64,000 nt of DNA, from contig NZ_FQZQ01000004.1 of the NCBI RefSeq assembly GCF_900142085.1, forward strand, positions 62,001 to 126,000, in the 5' to 3' direction. The stretch is from Shimia gijangensis (GTDB lineage Bacteria > Pseudomonadota > Alphaproteobacteria > Rhodobacterales > Rhodobacteraceae). The translations under genes and the position numbers were made by a program. Below are positions 28,263-36,774 of this stretch, one piece after another (position 1 is the first letter of the stretch; each line of letters opens with the position of its first letter). Under the pieces are notes generated by a model. That model searched no databases. It had not been told where the DNA came from and saw only the letters and a program-made list of their open reading frames with translations.

Positions 28263-29003
28263 ATGGCTAATTTGACGTTGCTGTATTTTCTGATGGCTGC
28301 AGCCACGGTTTTTGCTGGTATATCAAAAGGCGGCTTCGGATCCGGAGCCGCCTTTGCCAGTTCTGCAGTTCTGGCATTGATCCTGCCGCCTGCTCAGGCC
28401 CTTGGGATCATGTTGCCATTGTTGATGTTGATCGACGTGGCGACCTTGCGACCTTATTGGCGTGGCTGGAGTTGGCCCGAAGCGCGACTTCTTATTCTGG
28501 CAGGTATACCCGGTGTGGTTTTGGGGGCGGCTCTTTTTTCGGTTGCCAACGATGACGTGCTGCGGGTTTTGATTGGCGCAGTTGCCTTGGGCTTTGTGGC
28601 CTATCGGCTTTGGCCGCTTTCTGCGCCGCGTGGAGAAATGCCACTTTGGGCCGGATGGATTGCCGGGCTGGTGGCTGGGTTCACCAGCTTTGTGAGCCAT
28701 GCCGGCGGCCCCCCGGTTGCGGTCTATTTACTGTCTCGGGGCCTCTCCAAAACGACCTATCAAGCCACCACTGTTCTAATCTTCTGGGCGATCAACGTCG
28801 CCAAGGCCGTGCCATATACTTTTTTGGGTGTGTTCACGCTTGAAACGCTGAAAATAGACCTGTGGCTTGCGCCGTTTGCGTTGGCTGGCGCCTGGCTCGG
28901 AGTCAAAGCCCATCACATGGTGTCTGATCGTCTGTTCTTTGGGCTGACTTATGCTATGCTTTTTGTGACGGGCCTTAAGCTGATTTGGGACGCGCTAACC
29001 TGA
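28263..29003 (+). CDS. TauE/SafE (TSUP) family membrane transporter
   Basis: A 246-residue membrane protein with seven to eight hydrophobic segments and two TSUP repeat motifs (GISKGGFGSGAAF near the N-terminus; GFTSFVSHAGGPPVAVYLL in the second half). The family exports sulfite, sulfoacetate or other organic anions. It has no close sulfur-pathway neighbours here, so the substrate is open. A second TSUP protein, of a different subfamily, lies at 54389-55306. Confidence 0.88.
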   Translation: MANLTLLYFLMAAATVFAGISKGGFGSGAAFASSAVLALILPPAQALGIMLPLLMLIDVATLRPYWRGWSWPEARLLILAGIPGVVLGAALFSVANDDVLRVLIGAVALGFVAYRLWPLSAPRGEMPLWAGWIAGLVAGFTSFVSHAGGPPVAVYLLSRGLSKTTYQATTVLIFWAINVAKAVPYTFLGVFTLETLKIDLWLAPFALAGAWLGVKAHHMVSDRLFFGLTYAMLFVTGLKLIWDALT

Positions 29004-29015
29004 GACCAGTGGTGG

Positions 29016-29327
29016 TCAGGCATCTTCGCCTTTGACGGGCAAGGCTTCTGCCAAAGTCTCATATGCCAGTCCCGAAGCGACCAGACAAGTTGGGCCATCA
29101 GGAAACGTCACTATGATTGTCCAGCTGCCGGTTTCGCTGGCAAATACTTCGACAACCGCGTTGTTGGCACCAAGACCAATGGACTGGCGGGTTTCACCGT
29201 AAGCATTGCTCAATCGCTCCAATACCACATCACGAGGGGCGCAATTGCGATTTTGCGCCGCGACCTGATCTGCCGCCAAAACCAATAGGCCCAAGCCCAT
29301 GGTTGCTTTCAAAAACATATCTTTCAT
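29016..29327 (-). CDS. Small periplasmic protein of unknown function
   Basis: A 103-residue protein with a Sec signal peptide (MKDMFLKATMGLGLLVLAAD; probable cleavage after VAA-QN). The mature 80 residues include two Cys (NRNCAPRD and GPTCLVAS) that could form a disulfide, and a compact beta-rich pattern (SWTIIVTFPDG). I chose the ATG at 29327 because it gives a proper signal peptide. It converges on the TSUP gene with 12 bases between. Confidence 0.7.
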   Translation of the reverse strand: MKDMFLKATMGLGLLVLAADQVAAQNRNCAPRDVVLERLSNAYGETRQSIGLGANNAVVEVFASETGSWTIIVTFPDGPTCLVASGLAYETLAEALPVKGEDA

Positions 29328-29342
29328 TGCTCTGCTCTTTCC

Positions 29343-29375
29343 GCAGGCTTTGATGCCCGCATTTGCAAAGCCTGC
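29343..29375. promoter_or_regulatory. Inverted repeat containing TTTGCAAA upstream of mcl2
   Basis: GCAGGCTTT (29343-29351) and AAAGCCTGC (29367-29375) form a perfect 9-bp inverted repeat. Overlapping the right arm is the 8-bp palindrome TTTGCAAA (29362-29369), the form I recall for sites of ScfR-type short-chain acyl-CoA regulators such as PccR. It lies about 130 bases before mcl2 and just upstream of the divergent small periplasmic gene. Confidence 0.4.
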
Positions 29376-29501
29376 CTGAAGGGGTGGCAAAACCGCGTTA
29401 ATGCAGCGTTCGAAGCAGGTCCTTCTGCGCTGCAGCAATTTCCTCTTGAATTTTTTGCGAAAATCAGGGCACTTTCCCGCAACTTTATTACGGAGAGACT
29501 C

Positions 29502-30356
29502 ATGGATCAGCGCGCACGCCCCTTTCGTTCGGTATTATATATTCCTGGCTCGAAAGAGCGGGCTTTGGAAAAGGCCAAGACGCTGCCGGTTGATGCGATC
29601 ATCTTCGATCTCGAAGATGCGGTGTCCGTGGATGAGAAAGAAAACGCCCGGAACACTTTGAAAGACGCGCTTGCTGCCGGGGACTATGGCAACAGAATGC
29701 GGATTGTACGGATCAATGGTTTGGATACGCAATGGGGCGAAGCTGACGCTAAAGCAGCTGCGGAGATGGATTGCGATGCGGTTTTGTTGCCCAAAGTGGA
29801 AAGCGCAGCCCAAGTAGACGCCTTGGCGGCCTTGGTCGGAGACAAACCAATCTGGGCGATGATGGAAACGCCGCGCGGCATGATGAATGCAAATGAGATC
29901 GCGGCGCATGCCCAATTGACGGGTTTTGTCATGGGAACCAATGATCTGGCCAAAGAATTGCAGTGCCGGTACCGCGCCGATCGCCTGCCGATGCTGACGT
30001 CATTGTCTTTGTGTTTGCTGGCGGCCAAAGCCGAAGGAATCGTGATCGTCGACGGCGTTTATAATGCGTTCAAGGATAACGAAGGTCTGAAAATCGAATG
30101 TGAACAGGGGCGCGATATGGGGTTTGATGGCAAGACGTTGATTCACCCGGCGCAGGTTGATGTGGCCAATGCATCCTTTGCTCCAACCGATGATGAAATT
30201 GATCTGGCGCGCCGTCAGATTGCCGCTTTTGAAGAGACCGAGGCAGCAGGTCAGGGCGTCGCGGTGGTGGACGGCAAGATTGTGGAAAACCTGCATGTGG
30301 TCACCGCCAAAGAGATTCTTGCAAAAGCAGATGCAATTGCCGCGCTGGACGGCTAA
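29502..30356 (+). CDS. mcl2: CitE-like malyl-CoA thioesterase/lyase (Mcl2 type)
   Basis: A 284-residue HpcH/HpaI-CitE family protein. Its length and lack of the C-terminal extension match Rhodobacter Mcl2, the (3S)-malyl-CoA thioesterase that hydrolyses malyl-CoA to malate in the ethylmalonyl-CoA pathway, rather than the 318-residue Mcl1 lyase. Likely Mg-binding residues are Glu122 (METPRG) and Asp148 (GTNDLA); SVLYIPGSKERAL is the CoA-side N-terminus. GGAGAG precedes the ATG. mch, ecm and ccr of the same pathway are also in this window. A lyase activity cannot be excluded by sequence. Confidence 0.8.
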   Translation: MDQRARPFRSVLYIPGSKERALEKAKTLPVDAIIFDLEDAVSVDEKENARNTLKDALAAGDYGNRMRIVRINGLDTQWGEADAKAAAEMDCDAVLLPKVESAAQVDALAALVGDKPIWAMMETPRGMMNANEIAAHAQLTGFVMGTNDLAKELQCRYRADRLPMLTSLSLCLLAAKAEGIVIVDGVYNAFKDNEGLKIECEQGRDMGFDGKTLIHPAQVDVANASFAPTDDEIDLARRQIAAFEETEAAGQGVAVVDGKIVENLHVVTAKEILAKADAIAALDG

Positions 30357-30388
30357 ACCGGCCCTCAGAACAGAACAGGGAAAATACT

Positions 30389-30937
30389 ATGACACTTTTG
30401 GTTCTTGGGGTCGTGCTGTGGATTGCGGCGCATTTCTATAAACGTCTGATGCCCACCGCGCGGGCCAGCATGGGAGATAAGGGCAAAGGTCTGATTGCGT
30501 TGCTGATTTTGGTCAGTGTGGTGCTGATGGTGATTGGCTATCGTGGTGCAGACTATGTCGATGTTTATAATCCACCAGCCTGGGGCATCCATGCCAACAA
30601 CCTGCTGATGCTGATCGCGATCATTTTGTTGGGTTTGGGAAATTCCAAAAGCCGGTTCCGTGGAGCGATGCGCCACCCGATGCTGGCCGGTGTGCGGGCC
30701 TGGGCCTTTGGCCACCTTTTGGTGAACGGCGATCTGGCGTCAGTTATCCTGTTTGGTGGGTTGTTCCTGTGGGCCTTTGTTCAGGTACCTTTGATCAACC
30801 GGGCCGAACCCGAGTGGACAAAACCCGAACCGGGAACGCTGGTGGGCGATATCCGCCTGTTAGTTATCGCGGGTGTTCTTTTGGTTGTGATTGCTTTTGT
30901 CCACAACTGGCTGGGCTATCCGGTTTTCCCGGGGTAA
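30389..30937 (+). CDS. NnrU family membrane protein
   Basis: A 182-residue integral membrane protein of the NnrU family, with five to six hydrophobic segments and the family's FRGAMRHPMLAGVRAWAFGH and HLLVNGD segments. NnrU was named from nitric-oxide-related gene clusters and resembles NnrS/isoprenoid-type membrane enzymes; no denitrification genes lie near. It follows mcl2 by 32 bases and precedes DUF1737 by four. Confidence 0.85.
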   Translation: MTLLVLGVVLWIAAHFYKRLMPTARASMGDKGKGLIALLILVSVVLMVIGYRGADYVDVYNPPAWGIHANNLLMLIAIILLGLGNSKSRFRGAMRHPMLAGVRAWAFGHLLVNGDLASVILFGGLFLWAFVQVPLINRAEPEWTKPEPGTLVGDIRLLVIAGVLLVVIAFVHNWLGYPVFPG

Positions 30938-30941
30938 CGCG

Positions 30942-31145
30942 ATGAAACTCTATCGGTTCCTCAGCGAAGAAGACACGTCTGCCTTCTGTCACAAGGTGAC
31001 GGACGCAATGAACAAGGGCTGGGAGCTTTATGGCTCCCCGACCCAGACTTTCTGTCAGCAAACCGGCGTGATGCGCTGTGGGCAGGCAGTGACAAAAGAG
31101 GTCGAGGGCACATACACCCCCGACACCAAACTAGGAGAGCACTAG
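30942..31145 (+). CDS. DUF1737 small protein
   Basis: A 67-residue cytoplasmic protein starting MKLYRFLSEEDTSAFCHKV and containing the DUF1737 core, NKGWELYGSPTQTF. It starts four bases after the nnrU stop and its stop codon (31143-31145) is followed at once by the mch ATG, so translation is likely coupled. Function unknown. Confidence 0.82.
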   Translation: MKLYRFLSEEDTSAFCHKVTDAMNKGWELYGSPTQTFCQQTGVMRCGQAVTKEVEGTYTPDTKLGEH

Positions 31146-32177
31146 ATGGCCAAGACCAATCCGGGCCGGTTTTTCGAAGACTATACGATGGGCCAAGTGA
31201 TCGAACACGCAGTGCCGCGCACTGTGTCGGGTGGTGAAAGAGCGCTGTATCACGCGCTGTATCCCGCGCGTCATGCTTTGTACTCGTCCGACGCTTTTGC
31301 GCAGGCCAACGGTCTGCCGAAATCGCCAATCGATGATCTGGCGGCATTTCACGTGGTCTTTGGCAAAACTGTTCCGGATGTGTCGCTGAATGCGGTGGCC
31401 AACCTTGGCTATGCCGAAGGGCGCTGGTTGAAGCCTGTCTATGAGGGCGACACGCTGCGGTCGACATCCGAAGTTATTGGTCTCAAACAGAACTCGAACG
31501 GCAAAACCGGGGTGGTCTATGTGCGTACGCGGGGCATGAACCAAAACGACGAGGTCGTGATGGAATATGTCCGTTGGGTGATGGTGCGCAAAGGCAATGT
31601 GGATGCGCCAGCACCCGAAGCCGTCGTGCCCGAGTTGTCCAAGGTGATTGACCCTGCCGATCTGGTGATCCCTGAGGGTCTTGATTTCACCAACTATGAT
31701 TTCACATTGGCGGGCGAGCCGCATCGCTGGGGTGACTATGAAGTCGGTGAAACGATTGACCACGTGGATGGTGTGACGCTGGAAGAGGCGGAACACATGA
31801 TGGCGACACGCATTTGGCAAAACACGGCCAAGGTGCATTTTGACGCCACTTTCCGTCCCGACGGCCAACGTCTGATTTATGGCGGTCACATTATCTCGCT
31901 GGCGCGTGCCTTGTCGTTCAATGGGTTGGCCAATGCGCAAATGATCGTGGGCCTGAACGGGGGGGCACATGCCAATCCTGCGTTCTCGGGATTGACGGTC
32001 AAAGCCTGGTCCGAGGTTCTGGACAAGGCTGAGACAGATGTGCCTGGCGTTGGTGCCATTCGTTTGCGTCTTGTGGCGACCAGAGGTGGCGATCCATTCC
32101 AGCTGCGTGGGGATGACGGTAAATATCTGCCGGATGTGCTGCTTGACCTTGATTACTGGGCTTTGATGCCGCTTTGA
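31146..32177 (+). CDS. mch: Mesaconyl-CoA hydratase (beta-methylmalyl-CoA dehydratase)
   Basis: Hydrates mesaconyl-CoA to beta-methylmalyl-CoA in the ethylmalonyl-CoA pathway. The 343-residue product has two MaoC-type hot-dog domains (about 1-165 and 175-343) and the Mch-specific N-terminus NPGRFFEDYTMGQVIEHAVP. YGGHIISLARALSFNG in the second half matches the family. It is the last gene of the mcl2-nnrU-DUF1737-mch run; no strong hairpin follows. Mch, Mcl2, Ecm and Ccr together make a glyoxylate-bypass substitute very likely in this organism. Confidence 0.93.
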   Translation: MAKTNPGRFFEDYTMGQVIEHAVPRTVSGGERALYHALYPARHALYSSDAFAQANGLPKSPIDDLAAFHVVFGKTVPDVSLNAVANLGYAEGRWLKPVYEGDTLRSTSEVIGLKQNSNGKTGVVYVRTRGMNQNDEVVMEYVRWVMVRKGNVDAPAPEAVVPELSKVIDPADLVIPEGLDFTNYDFTLAGEPHRWGDYEVGETIDHVDGVTLEEAEHMMATRIWQNTAKVHFDATFRPDGQRLIYGGHIISLARALSFNGLANAQMIVGLNGGAHANPAFSGLTVKAWSEVLDKAETDVPGVGAIRLRLVATRGGDPFQLRGDDGKYLPDVLLDLDYWALMPL

Positions 32178-32536
32178 TACGTCTATAGCGGCCAGACTGC
32201 CACGTTTGGTCCAGTGAATTATATGGCGATAGTGTGAAATGGGTAAGCGGGCATACGATTGCGCGTTGATCTTGAAACTCGTGGTCACAAAAAATGCACC
32301 GGCACTCGTCGCTCAGGACATGTCGTAATTCCCGACTCATGCGACGCAAAGGGAACTTTACGCCGCCGAAAGCCATGGTTTCGTTGTTTGTGATCACGAA
32401 TTTTGCCCAGTGATCACAAAATCTGAAAAATTTCAGAAATTGCGCCAAAAAACCGCGCCTTTAGCGCTGCCACAACAGTGACATGAGACGAAATTCCTTT
32501 AGTAAGGACTAGAGAGAAACCGAAAGGATTCAAAAA
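32178..32536 (+). promoter_or_regulatory. 359-base intergenic region: sdh promoter and leader
   Basis: The only gene-free stretch over 300 bases. It holds the paired GTGATCAC operator (32388-32420), followed directly by a second dyad TCTGAAA-AA-TTTCAGA (32422-32437), and an A-rich leader with AAAGGAT before the sdhC ATG. The first 200 bases show no convincing gene on either strand. No tRNA or riboswitch fold was recognised. Confidence 0.6.
32388..32420 (+). promoter_or_regulatory. Paired GTGATCAC operator upstream of sdhC
   Basis: TTGTGATCAC (32388-32397) and GTGATCACAAA (32410-32420): two GTGATCAC cores with centres 20 bp apart, in the same outer T-run/A-run context as the sucC operator. 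It lies about 117-149 bases upstream of sdhC. The match with sucC, in sequence, spacing and orientation, is the basis for proposing a shared TCA regulator. Confidence 0.75.
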
Positions 32537-32920
32537 ATGGCTGATGTGAACCGGGGCAATCGCCCGCTTTCACCGCATTTGCAGGTTTATCGCCCTCAGG
32601 TGACATCTGTGACATCTATCTTCGCCCGGATCACGGGGGTTGCCCTGCTTGGAGCGACTATCCTGGTCGTCTGGTGGTTCTTGGCGGCTGCGTCAGGGCC
32701 TGAGTATTTCAATTTCGTTAACGGGCTGATGACCTCGTGGTTTGGCGATCTGGTTATGTTCGCAGCGCTTTGGGCAGTTTGTTATCATTTCTTGTCTGGT
32801 CTGCGTCACCTGTACTGGGACGCAGGGCGTGGCTTTGAAGTTGCATTTGCCGAAAAGATGGCATGGGGCGTGATCTTTGGATCCGTGATCCTCGCCGTTC
32901 TTGTCGCTTTGGTTTTGTAA
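32537..32920 (+). CDS. sdhC: Succinate dehydrogenase cytochrome b556 subunit
   Basis: The 127-residue heme-b membrane anchor of complex II. It has the SdhC N-terminus NRPLSPHLQVYRPQVTSVTS and three membrane segments; the heme-ligand region is CYHFLSGLRHLYWD (about residues 80-94). It begins the sdhC-D-A-(FkbM)-B operon; the next gene starts ten bases on. Confidence 0.95.
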   Translation: MADVNRGNRPLSPHLQVYRPQVTSVTSIFARITGVALLGATILVVWWFLAAASGPEYFNFVNGLMTSWFGDLVMFAALWAVCYHFLSGLRHLYWDAGRGFEVAFAEKMAWGVIFGSVILAVLVALVL

Positions 32921-32930
32921 GGAGGCTCAG

Positions 32931-33302
32931 ATGAATTTTCTGACCGACCGTAAACGCGCTGTACATCGTGGCGCATCGAACACCGGCACCGAAGTATTTT
33001 GGGGTCAGGCAATCAGCGCCGTGGGCCTTGCCGTTCTAGTACCGCTGTTTGTGATTACTTTTGGCTGTGCACTTGGTGGCACATATGAGGAAGTGATCGC
33101 TTATTACCAGCGTCCATTCCCAGCGATTATTGCGGGTATGTCGCTTACTGTGGCGATGATCCATTTCCGCCACGGTATTCAGGTGGTGATCGCAGACTAC
33201 ACGCGGGGACTTCCTAAGAAGTCGCTTATCATCATTTGCACTTGCATCGCCTATGCCACCGCAGCCACCGGGCTGTTCGCGCTGGCACGCATCGCCCTTT
33301 AA
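32931..33302 (+). CDS. sdhD: Succinate dehydrogenase membrane anchor subunit
   Basis: The 123-residue second membrane anchor of complex II, with three membrane segments and the heme/quinone region MIHFRHGIQVVIADY (about residues 75-90). I chose the ATG at 32931, preceded by AAGGAGG; the frame is open further upstream inside sdhC. Confidence 0.94.
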   Translation: MNFLTDRKRAVHRGASNTGTEVFWGQAISAVGLAVLVPLFVITFGCALGGTYEEVIAYYQRPFPAIIAGMSLTVAMIHFRHGIQVVIADYTRGLPKKSLIIICTCIAYATAATGLFALARIAL

Positions 33303-33318
33303 GCTCTGGAGCTGAGAC

Positions 33319-35124
33319 ATGGCTGCTTACGAATACGAAACACACGAATATGACGTGGTCGTGGTTGGCGCCGGTGGCGCCGGTCTGCGGGCCACCCTTG
33401 GGATGGCGGAACAGGGTTTGCGCACCGCTTGCGTGACCAAGGTTTTCCCGACACGCTCGCACACGGTTGCCGCCCAAGGCGGTATCGCGGCGTCGCTGTC
33501 GAACATGGGCCCCGACCACTGGCAGTGGCACATGTATGACACCGTCAAAGGCTCGGATTGGCTGGGTGACACGGATGCGATGGAATACCTCGCTCGCGAA
33601 GCGCCCAAGGCGGTTTACGAGCTGGAACACTACGGCGTGCCATTCTCGCGCACCGAAGAGGGCAAGATTTATCAGCGCCCCTTTGGTGGTCACACGACCG
33701 AATTTGGCGAAGGCCCCGCGGTGCAACGTACCTGTGCCGCCGCCGACCGGACGGGTCACGCGATTCTGCATACGCTCTATGGTCAGTCGCTGAAGAACAA
33801 CGCCGAATTCTACGTCGAATACTTCGCCATTGATCTGATCATGTCGGAAGACGGTCAGTGTCAGGGTGTTGTCTGCTGGAAGCTCGACGACGGCACCATG
33901 CATGTCTTCAACGCCAAGATGGTTGTACTGGCGACCGGCGGTTATGGCCGCGCCTATTTCTCGGCCACATCGGCCCATACCTGCACCGGTGACGGTGGTG
34001 GCATGGTGGCGCGGGCGGGTCTTGCGCTGCAAGACATGGAGTTTGTACAATTCCACCCGACCGGCATCTACGGTTCCGGCTGTCTGATCACCGAAGGTGC
34101 GCGCGGGGAAGGTGGCTATCTCACCAACTCGGAAGGTGAGCGGTTCATGGAGCGGTATGCGCCCCAGTACAAGGACCTTGCCCCACGTGACTATGTTTCG
34201 CGTTCGATGACCATGGAAATCCGCGAAGGACGCGGTGTTGGCGACGGCAAGGATCACATCCACCTGAACCTCAACCATTTGCCTGCCGAGGCACTGGCCG
34301 AACGCTTGCCGGGTATTTCAGAAAGCGCCAAGATTTTTGCCGGTGTCGACGTCACCAAAGAGCCGATCCCGGTTCTGCCGACCGTGCACTACAACATGGG
34401 CGGTATCCCGACCAACTATTGGGGTGAAGTTCTGAACCCGACCGCGGATGACCCAACAGCAACTGTACCCGGCCTGATGGCTGTGGGCGAAGCAGGTTGT
34501 GCGTCTGTACACGGTGCGAACCGTCTTGGCTCAAACTCGCTGATCGATCTTGTTGTGTTTGGTCGCGCCGCTGCGATCCGTGCTGGCAAGGTTGTAGATG
34601 CTGAGGCTCACAACCCGGTTCTGAATCAGGCATCAGTCGACGGCGCGTTTGATCGCTTTGACGGGTTGCGCAATGCCAAAGGTGGCACGCCTACTGCGGA
34701 ACTGCGTCTGGAAATGCAAAAAACCATGCAGGAAGATGCCGCGGTGTTCCGCACCGACAAAACCCTGAAAGAGGGTGTCGACAAGATGACGGTGATTGCT
34801 GGCAAGATCGACGATCTGCATGTCACTGATACCTCGCTTGTGTGGAACTCGGATCTGATGGAAACGTTGGAACTGACCAATCTGATGCCGAATGCGATGG
34901 CGACCATCGTTGGTGCCGAGGCGCGCAAGGAAAGCCGCGGGGCGCATGCCCACGAGGATTATTCCACGCGCGACGACGAAAACTGGCGCGTACACACGGT
35001 CAGCCACGTCGATGGTGCCAAGGTCGACCTTAGCTATCGTCCGGTGATCGTGGATCGTCTGACGACGGAAGACGAAGGTGGTATTAGCCTCAAGAAAATC
35101 GCGCCCAAAGCGCGGACGTTCTAA
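33319..35124 (+). CDS. sdhA: Succinate dehydrogenase flavoprotein subunit
   Basis: The 601-residue catalytic subunit, oxidising succinate to fumarate. FAD binds through GAGGAG (17-22) and covalently via His48 in [11 protein letters not shown]. Active-site segments [21 protein letters not shown] and the [11 protein letters not shown] loop are intact. Usual family length. The FkbM-type gene starts ten bases after its stop, breaking the normal sdhA-sdhB adjacency. Confidence 0.98.
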   Translation: MAAYEYETHEYDVVVVGAGGAGLRATLGMAEQGLRTACVTKVFPTRSHTVAAQGGIAASLSNMGPDHWQWHMYDTVKGSDWLGDTDAMEYLAREAPKAVYELEHYGVPFSRTEEGKIYQRPFGGHTTEFGEGPAVQRTCAAADRTGHAILHTLYGQSLKNNAEFYVEYFAIDLIMSEDGQCQGVVCWKLDDGTMHVFNAKMVVLATGGYGRAYFSATSAHTCTGDGGGMVARAGLALQDMEFVQFHPTGIYGSGCLITEGARGEGGYLTNSEGERFMERYAPQYKDLAPRDYVSRSMTMEIREGRGVGDGKDHIHLNLNHLPAEALAERLPGISESAKIFAGVDVTKEPIPVLPTVHYNMGGIPTNYWGEVLNPTADDPTATVPGLMAVGEAGCASVHGANRLGSNSLIDLVVFGRAAAIRAGKVVDAEAHNPVLNQASVDGAFDRFDGLRNAKGGTPTAELRLEMQKTMQEDAAVFRTDKTLKEGVDKMTVIAGKIDDLHVTDTSLVWNSDLMETLELTNLMPNAMATIVGAEARKESRGAHAHEDYSTRDDENWRVHTVSHVDGAKVDLSYRPVIVDRLTTEDEGGISLKKIAPKARTF

Positions 35125-35134
35125 GAGGCCATTG

Positions 35135-35845
35135 ATGCGTACTGACCTGATGCAGGACACACTCAAGGATTTGAAGCAGAACCGTCTTGAAGCGGTTCCG
35201 CACAAAACCACGAGTCCGTATCTGCGCGGGTATGAATTCAGCCCCGATGTTGTGTTTGATGTCGGGGTCGAAAATGGCACCGGATATTTGTATCACGCCT
35301 ATCCCGACGCCCATCATGTGTTGATAGATCCTCTGAGCGAAAGCCGGGACGCAATCGCCAAATCCGGCCTGGCTGTCAGCCACGATTTCCACTGCTGTGC
35401 AGTGGGCGAGACGCCGGGTGAAGCGGTTTTGAACATCCCAACAGTCAAACGCGGCACGCGGCTGGCGATGTCGTCACTGACCACGCGCACTGACAAGATG
35501 TCACAACGTTTCCTTTCGGTTGAAGAACGTCAGGTGCCGGTCCGCCGTCTGGATGATATCGCGGCAGATTACACGGGCCGTTTTGGTCTCAAAATCGACA
35601 CCGAAGGTCACGAGATGCAGGTTCTTCGTGGTGCAACCGCCATGTTGGATGCCTGCGAGTTTGTTATTCTTGAACTATCGCTTACGCAACGCTTTGAGGG
35701 CATCAACCCTCCGAGTGAAATCTTTGCTTTCCTGGCCCAACACGGGCTTGAATATCGGGATGTTCTGGCCGTGTCGAATACGACATGGAAAAACCCCCGA
35801 CCACGTCATCAGGATGCGCTCTTTACCCGATGGGAAAGCGCATGA
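35135..35845 (+). CDS. FkbM-family methyltransferase between sdhA and sdhB
   Basis: A 236-residue SAM-dependent methyltransferase of the FkbM family. The SAM motif is VVFDVGVENGTGYLYHAYPD (about 35-54); the family's second signature LKIDTEGHEMQVLRGA is near residues 152-167. AGAGG precedes the ATG at 35135. FkbM enzymes O-methylate sugars, lipids or polyketides; the substrate here is unknown. It is embedded in the sdh operon, 45 bases before sdhB, and so should be co-expressed with complex II. Confidence 0.85.
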   Translation: MRTDLMQDTLKDLKQNRLEAVPHKTTSPYLRGYEFSPDVVFDVGVENGTGYLYHAYPDAHHVLIDPLSESRDAIAKSGLAVSHDFHCCAVGETPGEAVLNIPTVKRGTRLAMSSLTTRTDKMSQRFLSVEERQVPVRRLDDIAADYTGRFGLKIDTEGHEMQVLRGATAMLDACEFVILELSLTQRFEGINPPSEIFAFLAQHGLEYRDVLAVSNTTWKNPRPRHQDALFTRWESA

Positions 35846-35890
35846 CATATTTCAATCGCCACCGTGCCCCGCAAAACCGAGAGGTCAGCC

Positions 35891-36670
35891 ATGGTTGAAT
35901 TTACACTCCCGAAGAACTCTAAGATTACCACAGGCAAGACTTGGCCAAAGCCAGACGGCGCGACCAATGTCCGCAAGTTCCAGATTTATCGCTGGAACCC
36001 GGATGATGGGAAAAACCCGTCGGTCGACACCTATTTCCTTGATATGGACAAATGCGGGCCAATGATTTTGGACGCGCTGATCAAGATCAAAACCGAGGTC
36101 GATCCGACACTGACCTTCCGCCGGTCTTGCCGCGAAGGCATCTGTGGATCTTGCGCGATGAACATTGACGGGATCAACACGCTGGCCTGTATCTACGGGC
36201 TGGACGAGGTCAAAGGCGACGTGAAAATCTATCCGCTGCCACACATGCCAGTGGTCAAGGATTTGATCCCCGATCTGACCCATTTCTATGCCCAGCACGC
36301 CAGCATCATGCCGTGGTTGGAAACCAAGACCAACCGCCCCGCCAAAGAGTGGAAGCAGTCAATCGAAGACCGCAAGAAACTGGATGGACTGTATGAATGC
36401 GTGATGTGCGCCAGCTGCTCGACATCTTGTCCCAGCTATTGGTGGAACGGCGACCGCTATCTTGGGCCAGCCGCCTTGCTGCATGCCTATCGTTGGATCA
36501 TCGACAGTCGCGATGAAGCCACAGGCGAGCGTTTGGACAGTGTCGAAGACCCGTTCAAACTGTACCGGTGTCACACCATCATGAACTGCGCCAAGACCTG
36601 TCCCAAAGGTCTGAACCCGGCGAAAGCCATCGGCCAGATCAAAAAGATGCTGGTAGAACGCAACATCTGA
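35891..36670 (+). CDS. sdhB: Succinate dehydrogenase iron-sulfur subunit
   Basis: The 259-residue electron-transfer subunit of complex II. It carries the [2Fe-2S] ligands in [12 protein letters not shown], the [4Fe-4S]/[3Fe-4S] cysteines in [16 protein letters not shown] and [17 protein letters not shown]. The ATG at 35891 gives the family N-terminus. A strong terminator follows the stop by about 20 bases. Confidence 0.98.
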   Translation: MVEFTLPKNSKITTGKTWPKPDGATNVRKFQIYRWNPDDGKNPSVDTYFLDMDKCGPMILDALIKIKTEVDPTLTFRRSCREGICGSCAMNIDGINTLACIYGLDEVKGDVKIYPLPHMPVVKDLIPDLTHFYAQHASIMPWLETKTNRPAKEWKQSIEDRKKLDGLYECVMCASCSTSCPSYWWNGDRYLGPAALLHAYRWIIDSRDEATGERLDSVEDPFKLYRCHTIMNCAKTCPKGLNPAKAIGQIKKMLVERNI

Positions 36671-36689
36671 TATCAGCAACACGAATTTC

Positions 36690-36720
36690 AAAAGGCCCGT
36701 CATTTTTGGCGGGCCTTTTT
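36690..36720 (+). terminator. Rho-independent terminator of the sdh operon
   Basis: AAAGGCCCG (36691-36699) pairs with CGGGCCTTT (36710-36718), followed by further T residues. It ends the sdhCDAB operon 20 bases after the sdhB stop. Confidence 0.9.
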
Positions 36721-36774
36721 GTTGACCTGTGGGGCCATGGCCGATGATGATAAAGCCAACATAGAACAGGACAC

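Noticed and set aside
31131-32288. A 385-codon open frame on the minus strand
   Set aside because: Antisense to mch, which has both MaoC domains intact; the translation is Arg/His-rich with no domain.
33232-34278. A 348-codon open frame on the minus strand
   Set aside because: Antisense to sdhA, with a Val/Gly/Arg-rich shadow translation.
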